DNA of 64,000 nucleotides from Terrimonas sp. GTDB taxonomy: Bacteria > Bacteroidota > Bacteroidia > Chitinophagales > Chitinophagaceae. The position numbers were made by a program, and so were the translations under genes. The stretch spans positions 124,001 through 188,000 of the forward strand of contig NZ_QCZJ01000002.1 in NCBI RefSeq assembly GCF_003075435.1, in the 5' to 3' direction. Positions 7,893 through 15,987 of the stretch are shown here, piece after piece. Every line of letters starts with the position of its first letter. Within the stretch, counting starts at the first letter, position 1. The notes under the pieces were generated by a model. That model was not told the DNA's origin, made no database searches, and saw only the letters and a program-made list of their open reading frames with translations.

Positions 7893-8357
7893 CTGTACAG
7901 GAACATAGCATTAGTATTACGATTTATATTCACAACGGTACCAGATTGTTGTGATACTCATATTTATGTATAATTCCCACAGGTAATTAAAAAATGTTTA
8001 TGCATAAGTGAGATTTTTATGAATGCGGGTGTAAATTAGAATGGACAGCATCTTCGGACAATGCAGCATGCGATGAAACGGAGAAATAAGCGGACGAAGT
8101 TTAGGTAGTGTTGTGTAGAAAAGAATGTGCAAGGGTGCTGGAAGTAATAGTTTTTTATTCCAAAAAAAAATTGATAGCTAATCAGGTATCCGACAGTAAA
8201 ATTGCTAATCTCCTCCGGTTGCTTTTTCTGCAAGAGTACAATTCGTTTATAATTTCCTTTAACAGTCGCTTCATGTAATATTCTCTCCGTTTGATAACAG
8301 CCATGCTTTTTTCAGCTTTATGTCATTTTCATATTTGCAGCCGAAAAGCAAATCAAT
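7893..8357. other. Intergenic region between divergent genes
   Basis: 465 nt, AT-rich, holding the promoters of the flanking divergent genes. CATATTTG at about 8331-8338 is a near match to the -7 box for the gene at 8358. No convincing gene was seen. Confidence 0.6.
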
Positions 8358-9641
8358 ATGACTAAGAAAATTTTCATCCTCCTGTTAACAGTTCTGCCTG
8401 CACTGGCAAATGCCCAGCTAAAGGGTTGGACAGAAAAAATAAACGACAAAGTAAAAAATAAAACTACCCCCCGTATAGACAAGAAAATTGATCATACTAT
8501 TGATGACAGACTTGATATAATAGAAGGGAAAAAACAACCTGCTAAAAAAAATGAAGCCTCACAGAAAAACATAGGCGATACATCTATTGCCGGAAAAAAA
8601 TTATACGTGAAGTACGACTTTATTCCAGGTGAAGAAGTGATTTACAGCAACGATTTTACAACGGATAATATGGGCGAGCTTCCCGCGGGCTGGAACAGTA
8701 ATGGCACAGGCGCTGTAGTAACATTGGATGCTTTCAGTGGCAACTGGGTGCAATTCTATCAAAACACTGCTTATCTCACCGACAATACCGCCTCCTTTAC
8801 TGAAAATTGCACGGTTGAATTTGACCTTGTACTGCGCCGCACTAATCCAAAAGCACCTTTTCCTGAATTGACCTGGGGCGTATTATCCTCCGGAAGCTTA
8901 TCGCCTGGCGATAATGCATTGCTGAAAAACTATACAGCCACATTTGCTACCGAAATGAATATCCAGCCTTCTGAAAACAGCAATGCTTCTGTTCACCTGC
9001 AAACATTTGCTAACGGCACAGTGCATTTAAAAACCGACATTAAAAAACCGGTTGCCAGGGTACAGACATTTAATGAAATCATTCATATAGCCATGCAGGT
9101 GCAAAAAGAAAGGCTTCGCATCTGGTTCAATGAAGAGAAGCTGTATGATTTGCCAAAGGCTATTGTTAGCGGTGCAAACATCAACCAGCTTTATTTCATT
9201 GTGAAAAGATATGGCGGGCCGGAAGAGGAAGTAGGTTATGCCATCAATAATATCAAAATAGCAAAAGGTCTGCCGGATACAAGGCATAAGCTGCTTGAAG
9301 AAGGGAAATTTTCCACGACCGGCATCCGGTTCCATGTTAATTCAGCTGTTTTGTTGCCAGAGAGTAATGGCGTATTGCGTGAAATAGCAGCTATTCTTGC
9401 CAAAAACCCGGAGCTGAAAATAAATATCATTGGTCATACAGACAACGATGGGGATGAAGCTGCTAATCTTGAGCTGTCAAAGAAAAGAGCCGGATCAGTG
9501 AAACAATCTCTTATTAACGATTATCGCATTGATGTCGGCCGGATGCAAACCGAAGGAGCCGGGGAGCAAAATCCTGTAAGCGATAACAATACCAAAGAAG
9601 GCAGGGCCAATAACCGGAGGGTTGAATTTGTAAAATCGTAA
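8358..9641 (+). CDS. Exported OmpA-like protein with LamG/concanavalin-like middle domain
   Basis: 427 residues. A signal peptide (IFILLLTVLPALANA, cleavage before QLKGW) is followed by a lysine/aspartate-rich stretch, then a beta-rich domain from about residue 90 (YSNDFTTDNMGELPAGW) to 310, and a C-terminal OmpA peptidoglycan-binding domain from about 320 (INIIGHTDNDGDEAANLELSKKR, NNRRVEF). It is probably a periplasmic or outer-membrane-associated protein anchored to peptidoglycan. The middle domain resembles the C-terminal domain of the protein at 21686-23596. The gene is followed after 42 nt by a coding sequence of unknown function and then a LytS/LytTR pair, which may control it. Confidence 0.82.
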   Translation: MTKKIFILLLTVLPALANAQLKGWTEKINDKVKNKTTPRIDKKIDHTIDDRLDIIEGKKQPAKKNEASQKNIGDTSIAGKKLYVKYDFIPGEEVIYSNDFTTDNMGELPAGWNSNGTGAVVTLDAFSGNWVQFYQNTAYLTDNTASFTENCTVEFDLVLRRTNPKAPFPELTWGVLSSGSLSPGDNALLKNYTATFATEMNIQPSENSNASVHLQTFANGTVHLKTDIKKPVARVQTFNEIIHIAMQVQKERLRIWFNEEKLYDLPKAIVSGANINQLYFIVKRYGGPEEEVGYAINNIKIAKGLPDTRHKLLEEGKFSTTGIRFHVNSAVLLPESNGVLREIAAILAKNPELKINIIGHTDNDGDEAANLELSKKRAGSVKQSLINDYRIDVGRMQTEGAGEQNPVSDNNTKEGRANNRRVEFVKS

Positions 9642-9683
9642 ACACACAACAAATAATTCATTAAACCAATTTAAAATTCGCAT

Positions 9684-10535
9684 ATGACACATCAGGCAAC
9701 ACAACAACAAAACATTCTTTCTGTTAAAACCTTTATTACAATTATAACAGCAGGTTTTCTGTCACTTCTCCTGTTTTCATTTACCGTACATAAAAAAATA
9801 GCGGATGATTTTTTAAAACAGTTAGGAATCAGTAAAGCCGATGCAAACAGTAAAATCAGCAGCAGCCTGCTGGATGGTTACCTGGATGCTTATGGTGTAA
9901 AAAACATTAAAAATATTGCCATAGGAAATCGCACAGGCATAACCAACAGCCTGCTGGAATACACAAAACAATATGTAAGCAGCGCCGGTTTTATTAAAGA
10001 ATACAACGCGTTGCGTGATCAGAAGAAACCGGTGATGTACTATGTAAAAACGCCTGAGGAATTTCAGCAGGAGATAATTGAGAATGCAAAGAAGAGTATG
10101 TTAGATGTAGAGCAAAAACTGAAAAAAGCGGACGCTGCCATGAAGCCTGTTTTTGAAAAAACGCTGGAATCCATCAGCAAACAGCTACAGCAGGCAGAAG
10201 ATCCTAACAATAAATCCATAGCAGGTTACAGGAAAGGCTACCCGGTATTGGTGAAAAACAGGGAGGATACTTACGCGAAAGAAATAGTAGCCTGGGAGAC
10301 CAAATACCCCGCCGGTCACCAGCAGTTTATAAAACAACGCCTGTTACGGTTCATGGAAGAAACCAGAGACATCAATTTTGGCGCTGAGTTATATGAAAAG
10401 AAAGGCGTAAAGTATTTTTCCAATCCTGACTATGAAGCCAAAAGCATTTACTGGAAAATGGCTTTCCGGGCAGGCAAAGAAGTGGTGGAACCTGCAAGGA
10501 CTTTTGTTCAGGGGTGGATGCAATCCATGCAATAG
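9684..10535 (+). CDS. Membrane-anchored protein of unknown function
   Basis: 283 residues, family not recognised. One hydrophobic segment near residues 14-35 (FITIITAGFLSLLLFSF) may be an uncleaved signal anchor. The rest is soluble, charged and mostly helical, with a lysine/glutamate-rich stretch around residues 130-170 (AKKSMLDVEQKLKKADAAMK) that could form a coiled coil. It begins 42 nt after the OmpA-like gene in the same direction and probably shares its transcript. Confidence 0.7.
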   Translation: MTHQATQQQNILSVKTFITIITAGFLSLLLFSFTVHKKIADDFLKQLGISKADANSKISSSLLDGYLDAYGVKNIKNIAIGNRTGITNSLLEYTKQYVSSAGFIKEYNALRDQKKPVMYYVKTPEEFQQEIIENAKKSMLDVEQKLKKADAAMKPVFEKTLESISKQLQQAEDPNNKSIAGYRKGYPVLVKNREDTYAKEIVAWETKYPAGHQQFIKQRLLRFMEETRDINFGAELYEKKGVKYFSNPDYEAKSIYWKMAFRAGKEVVEPARTFVQGWMQSMQ

Positions 10536-10635
10536 TGCCGGGGTTTAAACAGCTATTCCTACGCTTCATACCAGGATTAAGCAGCTTAATACCCGGGAAT
10601 ATCCATACAAGTGGATTTTCTGCGATATTTGAATC

Positions 10636-11670
10636 ATGCAGCCCGAATCTCAAAACAGAACGACCTTTCTGCTGATGGCAGTATTACTTCCCCCCACGCT
10701 GGTGATAACCACTTATTTCATACTGGGTAAAATGTATTTTTCCAGCATGACCACTTTCGGTGCAGCTTCCGCGGTGGCGTTTCTTATCATGTCCGGCATC
10801 TGGATCCTGCAGGGCAGGCTGGGATGGAAGATGCTGCGGATATATCCTTCACACCGTGACACAGTAAAGAGGGTACTGCTCTTTTCCAGCATGAACCTGC
10901 TCATTGTAATATTGAGCGTTACCATAATATGCTGGATATTCGACCTGCTGAGTATACTGGATTACCGTTTTACGGTTAAAACCTGGTTAAGAGGACTTCT
11001 GGCAGGAGCGATATGCACCATAGTTAACCAGGCCGTGTATGAAACCGAAGCTTCTTATCGCAGGATAAAAATCTCGCAGCTGGAGGCGGAGCAACTGAAA
11101 AAAGCACAATTGCAAACCCAGTTCGACTCGCTGAAAGAGCAGGTAAACCCGCATTTTTTGTTCAACAGTTTAAACTCCTTATCCTCCCTGATTGCTACCA
11201 ACCCCGACAAGGCCGAAGCGTTTGTGGAAGAAATGAGCCGGGTATACCGGTACCTGCTGCGCAGCAATGAAGAGCAGTTAACCACCCTGCAAAAGGAAAT
11301 GGATTTTATTGAATCTTACAATATGTTGCTGCAAACCCGCTTCGGCAGCGGATTTCAGCCTGTGTTGCAAATAGAGGAAAAGAAGAAGGAATGGCTGCTG
11401 CCACCCATGACATTACAATTGCTGATAGAGAACGCAGTAAAGCATAATATTGTTGACCCGGACACCCCGCTGGTGGTGCAGCTATATACCCAGGATGAAA
11501 AGCTGGTGGTGAGCAATAACCTGCAAAAGAAAAACAAAGCAGTGGCTTCAAATAAAGTAGGATTGAGCAATATTATATCAAAATACAAATTGCTGAACTA
11601 CCCTGAAGTGGAAATTAAAGAAACAACAACTGAATTTATTGTGGTTTTACCATTGATTAAAAACACCTGA
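10636..11670 (+). CDS. LytS/YehU-type sensor histidine kinase
   Basis: 344-residue sensor kinase of the His_kinase (PF06580) family. Four membrane segments occupy about residues 11-33, 42-60, 80-105 and 116-135, without a recognisable ligand domain. The phosphoacceptor H173 lies in EQVNPHFLFNSLNSL, and the N-box reads LQLLIENAVKHN. It autophosphorylates and passes phosphate to the LytTR regulator encoded 7 nt downstream. The usual C-terminal G-box is short. The signal is unknown; nearby envelope genes (8358, 9684) are plausible targets. Confidence 0.92.
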   Translation: MQPESQNRTTFLLMAVLLPPTLVITTYFILGKMYFSSMTTFGAASAVAFLIMSGIWILQGRLGWKMLRIYPSHRDTVKRVLLFSSMNLLIVILSVTIICWIFDLLSILDYRFTVKTWLRGLLAGAICTIVNQAVYETEASYRRIKISQLEAEQLKKAQLQTQFDSLKEQVNPHFLFNSLNSLSSLIATNPDKAEAFVEEMSRVYRYLLRSNEEQLTTLQKEMDFIESYNMLLQTRFGSGFQPVLQIEEKKKEWLLPPMTLQLLIENAVKHNIVDPDTPLVVQLYTQDEKLVVSNNLQKKNKAVASNKVGLSNIISKYKLLNYPEVEIKETTTEFIVVLPLIKNT

Positions 11671-11677
11671 TAATACT

Positions 11678-12442
11678 ATGCAAGTATTAATTATTGAAGA
11701 CGAACAACTGGGTGCTGAAAAGCTGGCACGGCTGCTTACATCTATTGACAGTTCTATAGAAATTGCAGGCAATACACGCAGCGTTAAATCTTCGGTAGAA
11801 TGGTTGTTGCAGCATAAGCACCCTGATATTATATTGATGGATATTGAACTGACAGACGGGCAGAGCTTTGAGATATTTACTCATGTCACGATAAAAAGCA
11901 TGGTCATCTTTACTACTTCTTATGATGAATATGCTTTGCAGGCTTTTAAAGTAAACAGCGTTGATTATCTCTTAAAACCTATTAAGAAAGAGGAATTGAA
12001 AAATGCGTTGGATAAATACCAGCAGTGGCAGGATAGATTCTCCTCTTCTTTACTGAATGTTGAGCAACTCATTCAAAAATTGAAACAGCAGCAGCCCAAA
12101 GCATGGCGCTCCCGCTTTTTAGTGAAGCAGGGACAAAAATTACTCTCTGTTGAAACCCGCGACATAGCTTATTTTTATGCCGATGGCAGATTGAGTTATT
12201 TTATAACCTGGAACAAACAGAAGCATATTGTGGATTACACGCTCGAAGAATTAGAGCCTATGCTGGATCCTCAACAATTTTGCCGTGTTAACCGGGGCTT
12301 CATCCTGCACATTAAAGCTATTGCACAAATCCACAATTATTTTAATGGAAAACTTAAGCTGGAATTACAACCACCCATTGATAAGGAGGTTTTGGTAAGT
12401 CGTGAAAGAGCTATGGAATTTAAAGAATGGATGGGAAAATAG
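11678..12442 (+). CDS. LytTR-family response regulator
   Basis: 254 residues. The N-terminal receiver (residues 1-115) has IIEDEQ, the phosphoacceptor in DIILMDIEL, and the conserved lysine in DYLLKPIKKEEL. The C-terminal LytTR DNA-binding domain (about 150-250) includes FLVKQGQKLLSVETRDIAYFYAD and FCRVNRGFILHIKAI. It is the partner of the kinase 7 nt upstream. LytTR proteins bind paired direct repeats as dimers; no such site could be confirmed here by eye. Confidence 0.93.
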   Translation: MQVLIIEDEQLGAEKLARLLTSIDSSIEIAGNTRSVKSSVEWLLQHKHPDIILMDIELTDGQSFEIFTHVTIKSMVIFTTSYDEYALQAFKVNSVDYLLKPIKKEELKNALDKYQQWQDRFSSSLLNVEQLIQKLKQQQPKAWRSRFLVKQGQKLLSVETRDIAYFYADGRLSYFITWNKQKHIVDYTLEELEPMLDPQQFCRVNRGFILHIKAIAQIHNYFNGKLKLELQPPIDKEVLVSRERAMEFKEWMGK

Positions 12443-12497
12443 ATGATAACTACCTCAATCACGTGGATATTTCCCTGATTGTTTTATCATGATTTAA

Positions 12498-13232
12498 TTA
12501 CCTATCTGTAAACTGAATAGTAAAACAACGGGAACAGAAATTAAATTCAGGCTCAAACTCTGCAACCATACTGCTCGTATAATCGCCTTCATAAGCAGTT
12601 CTCAGCTTTAATGCGTTTCCTGTTGGGATATGCTTTGCTGTTATGGTATATTTTCCAATAGGTATATCCGGTACCTGCGAATAGGCGCCACTGTTAGGCT
12701 GACCACCCTTACGTTTAATAACCTGGCCCGGATTTCCGTCAATAAGGTTCCCCATGGGTGTAAACGTAAACTCAATATTCTGCGAATCATAGATTTCACT
12801 TTCAGAATCTGCATACAGGTATGCCGTGCCGCCATAAAAGCCAACTAAAGGAGCAGGCTTTTCACCTTCAAGCTTCCATTGAAAATTTACGGTAGCACCA
12901 TCTGCACCGGCAAACGCATTGTCTTTGTCAGGGTGCATCTCCAGCTTTTTAAAGCTTTTACCGTTAAAGATCCTGTCTATTTCTGCATACACTCTCCATG
13001 AACCTATACCCACCGGAATTTTATAATTTCCGTTAGCATCCGTAGTGCCGGTAGTTCCCGAATTATAATAGATCGTATTATCAACAATAATCCTTGCACC
13101 GGAAATAGGATTGCCTTTAGTGTCGGTAACTTTTCCTTTTACATAGTTTTTGTCTGTTCCGCCTATAATGTCAATATCAGCTTTGTCGCATGCAACGGCA
13201 AATAAAAGTGCTGTTAATAGTAACTGTTTCAT
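12498..13232 (-). CDS. Lipoprotein with carboxypeptidase-regulatory-like domain
   Basis: 244 residues. The N-terminus MKQLLLTALLFAVAC is a short lipoprotein signal with the acylated Cys at 15. Residues about 31-100 form a carboxypeptidase D regulatory-like beta sandwich (VKGKVTDTKGNPISGARI, TGTTDANGNYKIPVG), the domain also found at the N-terminus of SusC proteins and in DUF3823-type lipoproteins. The remainder is beta-rich and not recognised. It is convergent with the LytTR regulator and stands alone. Confidence 0.75.
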   Translation of the reverse strand: MKQLLLTALLFAVACDKADIDIIGGTDKNYVKGKVTDTKGNPISGARIIVDNTIYYNSGTTGTTDANGNYKIPVGIGSWRVYAEIDRIFNGKSFKKLEMHPDKDNAFAGADGATVNFQWKLEGEKPAPLVGFYGGTAYLYADSESEIYDSQNIEFTFTPMGNLIDGNPGQVIKRKGGQPNSGAYSQVPDIPIGKYTITAKHIPTGNALKLRTAYEGDYTSSMVAEFEPEFNFCSRCFTIQFTDR

Positions 13233-13638
13233 TTTTTAATGTATTGCTTTTGATTTAGTTTAAGCAAGACTGTACGACTTGTATGAATGCAGGCATATGC
13301 CACCGCCTTCAACGAAACAACCTGGTTTTGTTTAAATGGCTATCTGTTTTTGGAAAAACTGATTACCTGCATTGTCATATTTCTTGTTATAAAATTTTAT
13401 GGAGCAAAAGTGGAATGATATACGCTCATCGGCAACTACCTATACTGTGAACTGCATATTACGCGAGGTGAATTGGTGCGGATACCCGGTTGGTTGTAAA
13501 TGTGGTTAGTTATCCTAAAACAGCCATTACAGTTCAGTGTACAATAACCGCAATTCACCGGAAAGCCTATTGTCAAACGACGAAGACAATCCGATTTTTA
13601 ACAGCAAAACAATAGTATTCAGTTATAAAAAATATCAG
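13233..13638. other. Gene-free region before a decayed zone
   Basis: 406 nt without a supported gene; frames are broken by many stops. It precedes a chain of pseudogenes and may itself be eroded coding DNA. It also contains the promoter of the lipoprotein gene at 12498-13232. Confidence 0.5.
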
Positions 13639-14178
13639 TCATGGTTAAGAAATTGCATAATCCCATTGCAGGAGATACATTGGAGATTAAGAGGGTAAAA
13701 ACACCAACCAGGCCTATCATTTGATACAGGCCTTCATATCCAAAGGATGCCTTGGTCCCTTAGCTCATTATCATCTTTCATTTTCAGAAGAGTTTACCGT
13801 ATTGGAAAGGGCATTTGCACATGCTGAACGGCAATGGAAAATTAGTATTAACTAAAGGGCAGCGCTTCCTGGCGGAGAAAGGCAAGATACATACGTTCTG
13901 GACTACGGATAGTGATGCGAAGTTTTTTGTGTAAGGTAATGCCTGCCTGCGAAGGACAATACCTTGCAGCATTGATCGCTTCCAACCTCGTGAAAGCCGG
14001 GCTGACCAATAAAAAAGGGATCCTAACTAATATCCGGCATCTTGCCGTATTGCTCGACATTGGCGAATCCCGGCGTACCGGGTTCTTTGCCATAATTGGT
14101 GGCATACTCGGGTGGATGGCTAAAACGTCCAAAGGGCAAAGAGTTAAAGCCGGGCTGCTGGAAAAATATGCTATGTAG
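13639..14178 (+). pseudogene. Cupin-domain protein, broken by several frameshifts
   Basis: The three forward frames together spell one cupin protein of about 175 residues. It starts MVKKLHNPIAGDTLEIK at 13639, shifts near 13723 to a frame with PLAHYHLSFSEEFTVLE (metal-binding HYH and E), shifts again near 13820 to LNGNGKLVLTKGQ and KIHTFWTTDSDAKFFV, and again near 13930 to MPACEGQYLAALIAS and ending LEKYAM. Each segment matches consecutive parts of a common Bacteroidota cupin family, so at least three indels have inactivated it. The product cannot be made as a whole. Confidence 0.82.
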
Positions 14179-14242
14179 GAAAACGAACCGGAATTGGCGA
14201 CTGCCTGAAAAATCATTTCAATAATATTCAATACTAAACAAT

Positions 14243-14338
14243 ATGATCATTAAAAATGTTTACGTATTCAATGGAAAGCCAATAGCAGGCACATCGGATA
14301 TCAGGATTGAGAATGATAGGGTTGCTGAAATATCCTGC
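14243..14338 (+). pseudogene. N-terminal remnant of an amidohydrolase
   Basis: MIIKNVYVFNGKPIAGTSDI followed by RIENDRVAEIS matches the start of imidazolonepropionase-like amidohydrolases. After about 32 residues the resemblance ends and the frame closes at 14391 or so. The following DNA, in another frame, belongs to a monooxygenase, so a deletion seems to have fused two unrelated genes here. Confidence 0.6.
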
Positions 14339-14747
14339 GGAAGTTCAATCTATACTCAATCAAATATTGGAAGACGCTTTGATCTGGAATGATATTATTG
14401 ACTTAAAACCTATTCCGAAATATGCCTTTGGCAATATATTACTCCTGGGCGATGCCGCGCATGCCACTGCGCCCAATATGGGACAGGGTGCTTGCCAGGC
14501 TATTGAAGATGCAGCAGTGTTGTATGATGAGCTTTTAAAAGGAGGTGAATTGAACGACATATTTCTTCGCTTTGAAAAAAGAAGATTGAAACGCACTCAT
14601 TTTATTACCAAGCAATCTGCCCGTATCGGTAAAATGGCACAAACAACAAACCCTTTAATGATAAAGGTTCGCAATGCGATATTCCGGGCAGTGCCGGAGA
14701 GTATAAAAGAAAAACAATTCAAACAGCTCTATAACACGGATTGCTAA
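14322..14747 (+). pseudogene. C-terminal remnant of a FAD-dependent monooxygenase
   Basis: About 140 residues correspond to the last third of a PF01494-type flavin monooxygenase. The FAD-binding motif GNILLLGDAAHATAPNMGQG and the following ACQAIEDAAVL helix are intact. The N-terminal Rossmann GxGxxG part (some 240 residues) is missing, so the enzyme cannot bind FAD properly. The first credible residues are LLKYPAEVQSIL near 14322, just where the amidohydrolase remnant ends. Confidence 0.8.
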
Positions 14748-14967
14748 GCTGGTTTGTTGCCGGTGCCGGAATCCTGTTCCAACGGCCCGGTTATGCGTTT
14801 GATTATAAAGCCGTAAAAATATCAGCTGGAAAGAGATATGCCCAAAGTGAAGATAATGGAGATTAAAAGTCAATCTGGAAAATAAACAGGTGTATTTCAA
14901 GAATACTGCAATTTCATATACCGAGGGGAAGAATAGACTTTACCCTTTAATCATTTGTTAACTCATT

Positions 14968-14998
14968 AAAAAAAATGCCACTCTTAAAAAAGAGTGGC
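14968..14998 (-). terminator. Intrinsic terminator after the Ala-rich lipoprotein gene
   Basis: Minus strand: 9-bp stem GCCACTCTT/AAGAGTGGC (14977-14998) followed by A and eight U. It lies 46 nt beyond the stop of the gene at 15045. Confidence 0.88.
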
Positions 14999-15044
14999 CT
15001 CAACGATTGCTTGCCATATGAAAATCGTATAAAGAAGCTTGCGC

Positions 15045-15266
15045 TTATTTTTTCAGAGAATCAACTACAGCTTTTGCGCTATCAACAGCAGCACCTACAG
15101 CAGCTTTTGTGCTATCTACAGTTGCATTTGCGCTGTCTAAAGCAGCTTCACCTGCAGCTTTTGCGCTATCTACAGCAGCTTCAGCAGCGGCTTCAACCGG
15201 AGTTTCAGATGCATTGTTACAAGCTGCGAAAGCGCCTATTGCTAAAATAACCAATAACTTTTTCAT
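15045..15266 (-). CDS. Small alanine-rich repeat lipoprotein
   Basis: 73 residues. MKKLLVILAIGAFAAC is a lipoprotein signal with Cys16. The mature part is nearly all Ala, Asp, Ser, Lys, Val and Glu, built of a repeated pattern of about 11 residues around AAVDSAKAA, ALDSANATVDSTKAAV and AAVDSAKAVVDSLKK. Such sequence is expected to form one long amphipathic helix, loosely like Lpp of enterobacteria, but homology is not claimed. It is followed by its own strong terminator and divergently faces the sigma factor gene across a 9-bp inverted repeat. Confidence 0.82.
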   Translation of the reverse strand: MKKLLVILAIGAFAACNNASETPVEAAAEAAVDSAKAAGEAALDSANATVDSTKAAVGAAVDSAKAVVDSLKK

Positions 15267-15328
15267 TCTTAATAGTTTTTGAATAGTTTGATAATGAAAT
15301 TTAATCTTAATACCAGATGGATAAAAAA

Positions 15329-15377
15329 GGTAACCCAGATTTTTTTAAAAATATTTTTTGCCCAACTTTGGGTTACC
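15329..15377. promoter_or_regulatory. Spaced inverted repeat between divergent genes
   Basis: GGTAACCCA (15329-15337) and its exact complement TGGGTTACC (15369-15377) are separated by 31 nt of T-rich DNA. The repeat lies between the Ala-rich lipoprotein gene and the sigma factor gene, so it is a candidate operator for either; it could also be an RNA hairpin. Confidence 0.4.
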
Positions 15378-15411
15378 AAATAAGTTATTTCTGTATTAAT
15401 TATACACGCCG

Positions 15412-15987
15412 GTGAACACTAATCTGAAAGAACAAGAACTGATTAAAGGATTGGCTCTCAATGAGAAAGGTGCTATTGAAACCATTTATAAGGATAATTT
15501 TGCTGTAATTCAGCACCTGATTATCAATAATAATGGGTCGGAAGATGACGCTAAAGATATTTTTCAGGAAGCAGTGATTGTATTATATGAGAAGGCTAAA
15601 TCCGGAGTATTTGAGTTAAACTGCCAGATAAAAACTTACCTGTATTCGGTAAGTAAACGGCTCTGGCTGAAGCGCCTGCAAAAGAATAACCGGTTTGAAT
15701 TGCTGGCAAATGGAGTAGAGGAAACCGTACATGTTGAAGAAGATATTTCATTGCATGAAAAAAGAGATGATGAATTTGGTATGATGGAACATGCGATGAC
15801 CAATATAGGAGAACCCTGTAAAAGTTTGCTTGAAGCTTATTATATACACAAGCAAAACATGCAGGAAATATCAGAAGCTTTTGGTTATACCAACGCGGAT
15901 AATGCCAAGAACCAGAAGTACAAATGTCTGATGAGATTAAAGAAATTGTTTTTTGCACAATATAAAAACGGTAACAAAAATGGATGA
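15412..15987 (+). CDS. RNA polymerase sigma-70 family factor (ECF-like)
   Basis: 191 residues from a GTG start. Region 2 lies near residues 25-85 (FAVIQHLIINNNGSEDDAKDIFQEAVIVLYEKA, core-binding aromatic and acidic residues), and region 4 near 130-185 with the helix-turn-helix NMQEISEAFGYTNADNAKNQKYKCLMRLKK. It lacks regions 1 and 3, so it is an ECF-type factor. Its last 8 nt overlap the ATG of the next gene, which encodes an anti-sigma-like membrane serine protease, the usual arrangement of a sigma factor and its regulator. Confidence 0.88.
   Translation: MNTNLKEQELIKGLALNEKGAIETIYKDNFAVIQHLIINNNGSEDDAKDIFQEAVIVLYEKAKSGVFELNCQIKTYLYSVSKRLWLKRLQKNNRFELLANGVEETVHVEEDISLHEKRDDEFGMMEHAMTNIGEPCKSLLEAYYIHKQNMQEISEAFGYTNADNAKNQKYKCLMRLKKLFFAQYKNGNKNG

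Noticed and set aside
8036-8233. Reverse frame of 65 codons in the gap before the OmpA-like gene
   Set aside because: Composition is unlike the neighbours (Phe/Tyr/Cys-rich), no motif, and it sits in AT-rich promoter DNA.
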